A stretch of 13,045 bases of DNA from DATKCA01 sp035544675 (GTDB taxonomy: Bacteria; Acidobacteriota; Thermoanaerobaculia; Gp7-AA8): contig DATKCA010000174.1 of NCBI GenBank assembly GCA_035544675.1, forward strand, positions 1-13,045, written 5' to 3'. The position numbers and the translations under genes are program-made. Under the pieces are notes generated by a model, which ran no database searches, had not been told where the DNA came from, and saw only the letters and a program-made list of their open reading frames with translations. This document shows, one piece after another, positions 7,469 through 13,045 of the stretch (position 1 is the stretch's first letter; each line of letters opens with the position of its first letter).

Positions 7469-8484
7469 CCTGGATCCGCCGCGCGTGGCTCGGAGCGGCG
7501 AAGTTCCTCACTGGCACCTTCGGCGCCCTGACCAACGGACTGACCTCGTCGATGCCGGCGGCCTCTGACCGCAACGTCGACATGCTCATCGGTGGCCAGG
7601 CGGTCCTGGAAGGCGTGATGATGCGCTCGCTGACGGGCTATTCGGTGGCCGTGCGGCAGCCGGACGGCGGCGTGGCCATCAAGAAGGATCGGCTCGTCTC
7701 GATCACCCAGAAGTACAAGTTCCTCAAGACTCCGGTCCTGCGCGGCTCGGTCGTACTCATCCAGTCTCTGATCCTGGGGATCCGGGCGCTGAACTTCTCG
7801 GCGGTGGCGAGCGGGATCGAGAAGGACGGCAAGGAGGAGGCCTCGAACTGGGCGATCGCCGGCTCGATGATCATGGCGCTGCTGCTCGCGGTGGGCCTGT
7901 TCATCCTGGCGCCTCTGGGGCTGACGAATCTGATCCGTCACTACGTGTACCCGGAGATGGGGAACTTCCTCTACAACGCCATCGACGGCGTGATCCGGGC
8001 GCTGTTCTTCTTCCTCTACATCTGGTCGATCTCGTTCATGGAAGAGATCCGGCGCGTGTTCCAGTATCACGGCGCGGAGCACAAGACGGTCTACACGTTC
8101 GAAGCGTCCGAGGAGCTGACGGTCGAGAATGCCCGGGGCAAGTCGACGCTGCACCCGCGGTGCGGCACGAGTTTCCTGCTCTTCGTGATGGCCATCTCGA
8201 TCCTGGTGTTCTCGCTGATCCCGTCGTCGTCGCACTTCCTCCTGAAGTTCGGCGCGCGCATCGTGCTGCTCCCGCTGATCGCCGGCCTCGCGTACGAGGT
8301 CATCCGTTTCTCCGCCCGTCACCTGGACAGCAAGCTTTGCCGCGCGCTGATCACGCCGGGCCTCTGGCTGCAGCGCGTGACCACGAAGGAGCCGGACGAC
8401 AAGCAGCTGGAGATCGCCATCATCGCGCTGAAAGAGGCGCTGATGTTCGACGCGGTTGAGCCGAAGCAGGCTGCCGTAGCGTAG
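7465..8484 (+). CDS. DUF1385 (YqhQ-like) multipass membrane protein
   Basis: Member of the DUF1385 family, whose biochemical function is not established. GTG 7465 is chosen because it overlaps the rpmE stop (GTGA) with GGAG about 7 bases upstream; the frame is open further upstream but lies inside rpmE. The 339 residues show the family hallmarks: IGGQAVLEGVMMRS (about 42–55), hydrophobic helices at about 130–152, 175–192, 236–253 and 260–280, YHGAEHKTVYTFE (201–213), LHPRCGTSFLL (229–239), and the C-terminal TPGLWLQRVTTKEPDDKQLE. The conserved His/Glu/Cys cluster (HGAEHK and HPRCGTS) looks like a metal or catalytic site, but that is inference. The order rpmE–DUF1385–prfA recurs in diverse bacteria, which hints at a translation- or envelope-related role. 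Confidence 0.9.
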   Translation: MTWIRRAWLGAAKFLTGTFGALTNGLTSSMPAASDRNVDMLIGGQAVLEGVMMRSLTGYSVAVRQPDGGVAIKKDRLVSITQKYKFLKTPVLRGSVVLIQSLILGIRALNFSAVASGIEKDGKEEASNWAIAGSMIMALLLAVGLFILAPLGLTNLIRHYVYPEMGNFLYNAIDGVIRALFFFLYIWSISFMEEIRRVFQYHGAEHKTVYTFEASEELTVENARGKSTLHPRCGTSFLLFVMAISILVFSLIPSSSHFLLKFGARIVLLPLIAGLAYEVIRFSARHLDSKLCRALITPGLWLQRVTTKEPDDKQLEIAIIALKEALMFDAVEPKQAAVA

Positions 8485-8499
8485 CGGAAGCCTGGCGGG

Positions 8500-8605
8500 G
8501 CTCCTGGCTCTGGGCTCTTGGCTCTTGGGAGGCTTATGCTTCCCCAGAGCCCAGAGCCCAGAGCCCAGAGCCCAGAGCCCAGAGCCCAGAGCCCAGAGCC
8601 TTTTT
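8500..8605 (+). repeat. Heptanucleotide snap-back repeat upstream of prfA
   Basis: Eight perfect tandem copies of the 7-base unit CCAGAGC occupy 8544–8599. Immediately upstream, 8500–8526 carries about four degenerate reverse-complement units (CTCTGGG, CTCTTGG, CTCTTGG and an imperfect outer one). The arms fold into a long hairpin: 8506–8533 pairs with 8538–8565 around the loop TTAT, with two T·C mismatches and one G·T pair in 28 positions. The remaining five right-arm copies stay unpaired in that register. A run of five T follows (8601–8605), and the prfA ATG is at 8609. The element fills nearly the whole DUF1385–prfA gap. It might act as an attenuator or translational control element, or simply be a mobile or slippage-born repeat. 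There are no spacers, so it is not CRISPR. Confidence 0.9.
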
Positions 8606-8608
8606 CAC

Positions 8609-9688
8609 ATGCACGAGAAACTCGACGAGATCGAACGGCGCTACGACGAGCTGCAGCGGAAGATCGGAGATCCTTCCGTGGCGACGGACGTGTCGGCCTT
8701 TCGCGAGGCCATGAAGGCGATCTCGGAGATCGAAGAGGTCGTCGTCAAGTATCGCCAGCTCCGCGAGGTGAAGAAGCGGCTCGCCGATACGCGGGGCATG
8801 CTGGCCACCCTGAAAGCGGGCGACGAGCTGCGCGAGCTGGCCGAGCTCGAGCTGGCCCAGCTGGAAGGGCAGGAGCCGGCGCTGGAGAGCGAGCTCAAGG
8901 TCCTCCTTCAGCCGCGGGACCCGAACGACGAGAAGAACGTGTTCGTGGAGATCCGGGCCGGCACTGGCGGCGACGAGGCTTCACTGTTCGCGGCGGAGAT
9001 CATGCGCATGTACATCCGCTACGCGGAGACGCGGCGCTGGAAGGTGGACGTGACGGACGCGAACTACTCGTCGGTGAACGGGATCAAGGACGCCACGCTC
9101 CAGATCGAGGGCGCCAAGGTCTACTCGCGGCTCAAGTTCGAGTCTGGCGTGCACCGCGTCCAGCGCGTGCCGCAGACCGAGACGCAGGGGCGGATCCACA
9201 CCTCCGCGATCACCGTGGCGGTCCTGCCGGAAGCGGAAGACATCGACATCCAGATCGCGGAGAAGGACCTGCGGATCGACACGTTCTGCTCGTCCGGCCC
9301 TGGAGGCCAGTCCGTCAACACGACGTATTCGGCGGTGCGCATGACTCACCTGCCCACGGGCGTGGTCGTCTCCTGCCAGGACGAGAAGTCGCAGATCAAG
9401 AATCGGGCTAAGGCGTTGAAGGTGCTCAAGGCGCGGCTCTACGACATCGAGCGGCAGAAGCGCGAGGCCGAGCTTTCGGCCACGCGCAAGGGCATGATCG
9501 GCAGCGGCGATCGCTCCGAGAAGATCCGCACGTACAACTTCCCGCAGGATCGGGTCACCGATCACCGCATCGGGCTGACCGTTCACAACCTCCCCAGCGT
9601 GATGAACGGCGCCCTCGACGTGGTCATCGAGCCGCTCATCGGCCACTTCCAGGCCGAGAGGCTGCGCGAAGCCGTCGAAGCGAAGTGA
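8609..9688 (+). CDS. prfA: Peptide chain release factor 1 (RF1)
   Basis: Recognises UAA/UAG stop codons and triggers hydrolysis of peptidyl-tRNA on the ribosome. The 359 residues nearly match the 360 of E. coli RF1. The N-terminal helical domain (about 1–105) is followed by the core EIRAGTGGDEASLFA, the codon-reading P-x-T motif P188-Q189-T190 within VQRVPQTETQGRIHTSA, and the catalytic GGQ at 232–234 (SSGPGGQSVNTT). P-x-T identifies RF1; RF2 would have SPF. ATG 8609 is the conserved start. A TTG at 8525 in frame would add a low-complexity peptide read from the repeat and is rejected. No Shine-Dalgarno is visible, because the heptad repeat ends 9 bases before the ATG. A terminator follows. 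Confidence 0.97.
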   Translation: MHEKLDEIERRYDELQRKIGDPSVATDVSAFREAMKAISEIEEVVVKYRQLREVKKRLADTRGMLATLKAGDELRELAELELAQLEGQEPALESELKVLLQPRDPNDEKNVFVEIRAGTGGDEASLFAAEIMRMYIRYAETRRWKVDVTDANYSSVNGIKDATLQIEGAKVYSRLKFESGVHRVQRVPQTETQGRIHTSAITVAVLPEAEDIDIQIAEKDLRIDTFCSSGPGGQSVNTTYSAVRMTHLPTGVVVSCQDEKSQIKNRAKALKVLKARLYDIERQKREAELSATRKGMIGSGDRSEKIRTYNFPQDRVTDHRIGLTVHNLPSVMNGALDVVIEPLIGHFQAERLREAVEAK

Positions 9689-9698
9689 CGGGAAACAG

Positions 9699-9724
9699 GA
9701 AAGGCCGCCTTGCGGCGGCCTTTC
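9699..9724. terminator. Bidirectional hairpin terminator between prfA and the DUF1573 gene
   Basis: A perfect 11-bp GC-rich stem (9699–9709 with 9714–9724) closes a TTGC tetraloop. On the + strand it ends in CCTTTC and on the - strand likewise in CCTTTC, so both convergent genes get a short T tract. It begins 10 bases after the prfA stop and ends 23 bases from the stop of the opposing gene. The position and symmetry make a shared terminator very likely. Confidence 0.85.
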
Positions 9725-9747
9725 GATCAGCTTCCGGTTGATTCGAC

Positions 9748-10785
9748 TTACTTGATGGTGCCCGTCACGGGCACGGTCACCTTCGGCTTGACCACGTCGC
9801 TCGTGTAGATCGTGACGGTGCCGTCGATGTTTCCGGCCTTGGCGTCCTTCCCGACCTGCAGCGTGACCTCGTACTCGCCCCTGTTGGCGGTCGGCTTGAC
9901 CTGGGCCTTGACGCCCGGCACGCTCGACTCGGCCTTCGTGACGACGAACGACTCCGGCGTCTTGAGGTTGTTCGACCTCAGGATGACGGAGCGGGTTGCC
10001 GCCGCGTCAGCCGCCGTCACTTCGCCGAAGTTCACACCGCTCGGCTCGACGCGGAACGACGGGCGGACGACGCCCGAGACGCTGACGAGGAACTCCGGCT
10101 GGTGCGGTGAGTTCGTGACGACGCGGATCTTCTCGGCCAGCGGCCCGATCTTCGCGTCGGGTCCGCCCACTGTGACCGCCAGGCGGTACTGGTTCTGCCC
10201 GGCCCGGCCGATGCCCGGAACGAGCGCGTCCTTCGGCACCGGCTTGTAGTCAGCCTTGATCCACTCCTGGGGCGCTTCGATCTTGACGATCTGGAAGGGC
10301 TCCCTCTCTTCGGAGTAGAGCGTGATGTACTGCGTCTCGGCGTCCCCCTGGATCATGTTGTAGCGGACGAATCCGGCGGGATGCGCGTCGACGTAGGGCT
10401 TCACGACCGCGTGGATCGTGACCTGTGCGCTGGGGGTGGAGGGGTCGTTGGTCTCCAGCGTGACACCCTTCGCGATCGGGCCGGTGAAGTTGGCCGTGTC
10501 GACGAGGGACACGACCTTGCCGGTCTGGCCGGGCTTGATCACCTTGTCAAAGTCAGCGACCGTGCAGCCGCATGCGGGCCTCGCGGCCAGAATCTCCAGA
10601 TCGGACGTTCCGGTGTTCTTGAGCGTGAACGTCCACTCGAGCTTGTCGCCCTTCGCGACAGTCCCGAAGTCCTTCACCGGATCGACGACGGTCAGGCGCG
10701 GCGCCTTTGCGGCGTCCTGCGCGAACACGGAGCCGGCCAGCGAGACGAGCAGGGCCAGCGTGATGACAGATAAACGCTTCGACAT
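9748..10785 (-). CDS. Exported DUF1573 domain protein
   Basis: A 345-residue secreted or periplasmic protein of unknown function. The signal peptide MSKRLSVITLALLVSLAGSV ends near FAQ (about residue 23). The mature N-terminal part is a DUF1573 immunoglobulin-like domain (about 31–130): VDPVKDFGTVAKGDKLEWTF, LKNTGTSDLEI, then the hallmark ACGCT (71–75) and IKPGQTGKV. Further beta-rich segments follow; VEPSGVNFGEVTAAD near residue 225 looks like a second related Ig-like unit. The start at 10785 has an ideal GGAGG (10796–10800 on the + strand) 10 bases upstream. The frame is open to 10983, but that stretch overlaps the mpl start and lacks coding character. The gene converges on prfA and diverges from mpl, so it is probably its own transcription unit. 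Confidence 0.92.
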   Translation of the reverse strand: MSKRLSVITLALLVSLAGSVFAQDAAKAPRLTVVDPVKDFGTVAKGDKLEWTFTLKNTGTSDLEILAARPACGCTVADFDKVIKPGQTGKVVSLVDTANFTGPIAKGVTLETNDPSTPSAQVTIHAVVKPYVDAHPAGFVRYNMIQGDAETQYITLYSEEREPFQIVKIEAPQEWIKADYKPVPKDALVPGIGRAGQNQYRLAVTVGGPDAKIGPLAEKIRVVTNSPHQPEFLVSVSGVVRPSFRVEPSGVNFGEVTAADAAATRSVILRSNNLKTPESFVVTKAESSVPGVKAQVKPTANRGEYEVTLQVGKDAKAGNIDGTVTIYTSDVVKPKVTVPVTGTIK

Positions 10786-10874
10786 TGTGAGAAAACCTCC
10801 CTTGTTTGAAGACGAGCCAGTGGTGGTGCGAACAGCCCCTGTCCGAGGGCCATTCCCCCGCCAAGTGTGATTCG

Positions 10875-10880
10875 ATTGTA
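10875..10880 (-). promoter_or_regulatory. Possible -10 element for the DUF1573 gene
   Basis: On the minus strand this reads TACAAT, a near-consensus -10, about 90 bases before the gene's ATG. No clear -35 hexamer is visible at 16–18 bases. It lies in the 163-base divergent intergenic region (10786–10948), where both this gene and mpl must start transcription. I found no convincing promoter for mpl and no repeat or RNA structure there. Confidence 0.35.
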
Positions 10881-10948
10881 TGAGTTCCGTGGCGAAAAGC
10901 ACGCTTCTTGCTCCGGGCCGCGATAGGGTCTGATTACCGAGGTCACCG

Positions 10949-12388
10949 ATGCCGCATCTGAGCGAAGTACCGGTCAACGTCAAGAGGGTCTACCTGATAG
11001 GGATCTGCGGGACTGCCATGGCCTCGCTGGCCGGGATGCTCCAGCAGCGCGGCTACGAGGTCACCGGGTCCGACGAGCACGTGTATCCACCGATGTCGAC
11101 GTACCTGGAGAGCCTGCGGATTCCGGTGCTCGAGGGGTATACGAAACAGCACCTCGAGACGTTTCGGCCGGATGTGGTCGTCATCGGGAACGCGGCGGCC
11201 GGCACGAACGTCGAGGCGGCCGCGACCGTGGAGCTCGACCTGCCCTACACGTCCATGCCCGAGGCGATCTACAACCTCTTCATCAAAGGGAAGCACTCGA
11301 TCGTGGTCAGCGGCACGCACGGCAAGACCACCACGACCTCGCTTCTGGCGTGGATGCTGGAGGCGGCCGGGCGCGACGTCAGCTTCGTCGTGGGCGGCAT
11401 TCCTTTGAACTTCAATCACAACTTCAAGCTGGGGGAGGGCCCCGACTTCGTGATCGAGGGGGACGAGTACAACACCGCGTTCTTCGACAAGGGGCCGAAG
11501 TTCCTCCACTACCACGCCAACACGCTGCTCCTGAACAACATCGAGTTCGATCACGCCGACATCTACTCCAGCCTCGAGGCCATCGTCGAGGCGTTCCGCA
11601 ACGCCGTGAGACAGGTGGCTCCCGGCGACGTGATCGTCGCCAACGGCGACGACGGGAACGCGCGGCCGCTGCGGAAGGAATCGCGCGCGCGGTGGCTCAC
11701 GTTCGGATGGGACCGCCAGTCCGACATCTTCGCGACCGACCCCGAGTTCACGCCGGAGGGGAGTGCCTTCACGGCATGGTGGGAGGGGAAGGAGTGGTTT
11801 CGCTTCCAGACCACCATGTCCGGCCGGCACAACGTGCTGAACGCGCTGGCGAACATCGCCGTGGCCCGCCTGCGGAGCGTGACGGCCGAAGACATCCAGA
11901 AAGGACTCCAGTCGTTCCGTGGCATCAAGCGGAGGATGGAGGTGCGCGGCGTGGAGCGGGGCATCACCGTCATCGACGACTTCGCGCATCACCCCACCGC
12001 CATCGCCACGACGCTGAACGGCGCCCGGAAGCGTTATCCCGGCCAGCGGATCTGGGCGCTTTTCGAGCCGCGCTCGATCTCCTCCAGCCGCAAGGAGTTC
12101 GAGAGCGGGTACATCGAGGCCTTCCACGAGGCGGACCGCGTGGTCATCGGCCCCATCTATCACAAGGAGCGGTACGAGACGCGCTACGGCCTCGACAAGA
12201 TGATGTCGGTGCCGGCCATCATCGAGAGGCTCGGCGCGGACGGTGTCCCCACCGAACAGATCGACGACGTCGATCGGATCGCCGAGCGCATCGCCAGCGA
12301 GGGGGAGGAGAAGGACGTCGTGCTGGTGATGTCGTCCGGGGCGTTCGGCGGCGTGCACGAGAAGATCCTGGCGAAGCTGCGGGGGTAG
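10949..12388 (+). CDS. mpl: UDP-N-acetylmuramate:L-alanyl-gamma-D-glutamyl-meso-diaminopimelate ligase
   Basis: Cytoplasmic ATP-dependent ligase that reattaches recycled murein tripeptide to UDP-MurNAc. The 479 residues belong to the Mur ligase family and match Mpl rather than MurC. The N-terminal Rossmann domain reads VYLIGICGTAMASLAGML and EVTGSDEHVYPPMST, the latter being an Mpl hallmark. The ATP P-loop is SGTHGKTTTT (about 115–124), followed by VVGGIPLNFN, VIEGDEYNTAFFDKGPKF and LLNNIEFDHADIY. The central/C-terminal domains show GRHNVLNALANIAVA, FRGIKRRMEVRG, IDDFAHHPTAI, FEPRS and the terminal VLVMSSGAFGGVHEKIL. GAGGT (10939–10943) lies 5 bases before ATG 10949. The gene implies meso-diaminopimelate peptidoglycan with recycling. 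It is divergent from the DUF1573 gene and followed by a 52-residue gene. Confidence 0.96.
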   Translation: MPHLSEVPVNVKRVYLIGICGTAMASLAGMLQQRGYEVTGSDEHVYPPMSTYLESLRIPVLEGYTKQHLETFRPDVVVIGNAAAGTNVEAAATVELDLPYTSMPEAIYNLFIKGKHSIVVSGTHGKTTTTSLLAWMLEAAGRDVSFVVGGIPLNFNHNFKLGEGPDFVIEGDEYNTAFFDKGPKFLHYHANTLLLNNIEFDHADIYSSLEAIVEAFRNAVRQVAPGDVIVANGDDGNARPLRKESRARWLTFGWDRQSDIFATDPEFTPEGSAFTAWWEGKEWFRFQTTMSGRHNVLNALANIAVARLRSVTAEDIQKGLQSFRGIKRRMEVRGVERGITVIDDFAHHPTAIATTLNGARKRYPGQRIWALFEPRSISSSRKEFESGYIEAFHEADRVVIGPIYHKERYETRYGLDKMMSVPAIIERLGADGVPTEQIDDVDRIAERIASEGEEKDVVLVMSSGAFGGVHEKILAKLRG

Positions 12389-12443
12389 TGGAGGGGCGCT
12401 CCACCGGAATAGGCGCCCAGTCCGTCTCGTTGATGCCGCGACC

Positions 12444-12602
12444 ATGCCGAAGAACAAAGCAAACGACCTCCTCCGCAAGCACAACATCAGCGTCCAGGAA
12501 GTGATGGAGCGGAAGCACTCCCTCCATCACCTGCGCAACATCGTTCACTCCGAGCAGCTGCCGTTCGACGTCTTCAAGGCGCTGGTCGACCTGCGGCGCT
12601 GA
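12444..12602 (+). CDS. Small 52-residue hypothetical protein
   Basis: A short gene I do not recognise. It reads MPKNKANDLLRK at the N-terminus, then HNISVQEVMERK, HSLHHLRNIVHSE and ends FKALVDLRR. The composition is basic and His-rich (six His in 52), predicted mostly helical, with no signal peptide, membrane segment or Cys. Evidence for coding is the strong G/C bias at third codon positions throughout, matching the neighbours, and a fit between mpl (55 bases upstream) and the hairpin repeat that begins two bases after the stop. There is no clear Shine-Dalgarno upstream. It could be a small nucleic-acid-binding or regulatory protein, but nothing in the sequence proves this. Confidence 0.65.
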   Translation: MPKNKANDLLRKHNISVQEVMERKHSLHHLRNIVHSEQLPFDVFKALVDLRR

Positions 12603-12604
12603 GG

Positions 12605-12680
12605 TAGATCGTGGATCGTGGATCGTAGATCGTAGGAGGGCCCGGTTTCCTGCGATCTACGATCTAAGATCCACGATCTA
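12605..12680 (+). repeat. Second heptanucleotide snap-back repeat (GATC-rich hairpin)
   Basis: The left arm is four 7-base units (TAGATCG, TGGATCG, TGGATCG, TAGATCG; 12605–12632). The right arm is four reverse-complement units (CGATCTA, CGATCTA, AGATCCA, CGATCTA; 12653–12680). Together with an inner AGGA/TCCT they form a stem of 33 positions (12605–12637 with 12648–12680) with one true mismatch (12618·12667) and two G·T pairs. The 10-base loop contains the palindrome GGGCCC. Each unit carries a GATC, giving eight in 76 bases at strict 7-base spacing within each arm. The element starts two bases after one stop codon and ends 16 bases before the next ATG. It has no T tract, so it is not a classical terminator. 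Confidence 0.92.
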
Positions 12681-12681
12681 T

Positions 12682-12687
12682 TACAAT
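12682..12687 (+). promoter_or_regulatory. Possible -10 element just before the last gene
   Basis: TACAAT lies 9 bases before the ATG at 12697. A start site 7–10 bases downstream would fall at or next to the ATG, so the mRNA could be leaderless or nearly so. The -35 position would lie inside the right arm of the hairpin repeat. Tentative: the motif is short and no -35 consensus is seen. Confidence 0.3.
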
Positions 12688-12696
12688 CCGCGCCTC

Positions 12697-13045
12697 ATGG
12701 CGTTTCGTGACAACGCGCAGCAACTGATCCAGCAGAAGAACTACGATGATGTCGAGGCGCTCTGGATGGGGCGGCTCGACGGCGATCCCGGCGACATCGA
12801 GGACTTCCTCCTCATCGCCAAGTCCCTCCGGAAAGCCGAGCAACGTACGCAGTCCGACACGCTCCTCGGTCTTCTCTCCGACGCCTTGCGTGATCAGGGT
12901 CGCTGGCCGGAGCGGCTGCGTGTCCTCAAGGAGATCGGCCGGCTGTCCAAGCACCCCGCCACGATCCGCCCCCAGGTCGAGGAGGCGCTCCGGAAGTCGC
13001 TGGGCGGCCGGAAGAACTTCACGCGGGCGTTTCAGTTCGCAAAGT
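12697..13045 (+). CDS. N-terminal part of an uncharacterised helical protein (3' end outside window)
   Basis: An open frame from ATG 12697 to the window end (116 residues, no stop). It starts MAFRDNAQQLIQQKNYDDVE and continues with ALWMGRLDGDPGDIEDFLLI, LRKAEQRTQSDTLLGLLSD, LRDQGRWPERLRVLKEIG and LSKHPATIRPQVEEALRKS. It is soluble, strongly helical and resembles alpha-alpha (TPR-like) repeats, with W-x-x-R/L patterns. Third positions are G/C-rich as in the neighbours. Large GreA/GreB-type elongation factors of some phyla carry a helical N-terminal extension of this general kind; I raise that only as a possibility. No Shine-Dalgarno is visible; the heptad hairpin ends 16 bases upstream. No alternative product can be excluded from this fragment. 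Confidence 0.75.
   Translation, partial: MAFRDNAQQLIQQKNYDDVEALWMGRLDGDPGDIEDFLLIAKSLRKAEQRTQSDTLLGLLSDALRDQGRWPERLRVLKEIGRLSKHPATIRPQVEEALRKSLGGRKNFTRAFQFAK

Noticed and set aside
8544..8600. CRISPR-like array
   Set aside because: Units are 7 bases with no spacers, and no cas genes are nearby.
8525..8608. In-frame TTG extension of prfA through the repeat
   Set aside because: It would encode a repetitive RAQSPEP peptide from the heptad repeat; RF1 homologues begin at the position of ATG 8609, and the length from there matches the family.
10786..10983. N-terminal extension of the DUF1573 protein
   Set aside because: It would bury the signal peptide at residue 67, overlap the mpl start, and ignore the ideal GGAGG in front of ATG 10785.
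12389..12420. Terminator after mpl
   Set aside because: Two overlapping weak stems are possible (12389–12393 with 12399–12403, or 12394–12399 with 12413–12418), but they are short and no T tract follows.
10943..12487. 514-residue open frame on the minus strand opposite mpl
   Set aside because: It is a mirror of a well-identified Mur ligase gene in GC-rich DNA; its protein is low-complexity (His/Arg/Asp-rich) with no recognisable domain.

Overview
The window is about 13 kb of GC-rich bacterial chromosome. Strong G/C third-position bias, an exported-protein repertoire and an Mpl-type murein recycling ligase point to a diderm bacterium. The gene order rpmE–DUF1385–prfA, the DUF1573 protein and the small helical-repeat secreted protein would fit Acidobacteriota, but this placement is inferred from gene content and not proven. 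Everything is ordinary chromosomal housekeeping and nutrient-response DNA. There is no phage, transposase, CRISPR, tRNA or rRNA.

Region 1 (1–7158) is a Pho cluster, all on the + strand: pstS (5'-truncated by the window edge), pstC, pstA, pstB, phoU, a PhoB-type response regulator, a small secreted protein, and a PhoR-type histidine kinase. Starts and stops overlap (ATGA) at pstS/pstC, pstC/pstA and phoB/small gene, and phoU/phoB overlap by 14 bases, so this looks like one polycistron. PstS captures phosphate, PstCAB imports it, and PhoU couples transporter state to PhoR, which phosphorylates PhoB. The unusual member is the secreted protein wedged between phoB and phoR.

Region 2 (7159–9688) holds rpmE (ribosomal protein L31), a DUF1385 membrane protein coupled to it by a GTGA overlap, and prfA (release factor 1). 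Between DUF1385 and prfA sits a striking heptanucleotide repeat that folds back into a long hairpin ending 8 bases before the prfA start. A strong hairpin terminator (9699–9724) then separates prfA from the convergent next gene.

Region 3 (9689–12388) holds a minus-strand exported DUF1573 protein and, divergently, mpl (murein tripeptide ligase), separated by a 163-base intergenic region.

Region 4 (12389–13045) holds a 52-residue hypothetical gene, a second heptad-repeat hairpin of unrelated sequence but the same architecture, and the start of a gene cut by the window end. The most noteworthy discovery is this pair of heptad-periodic snap-back elements, each lying just before a start codon that lacks a visible Shine-Dalgarno sequence.
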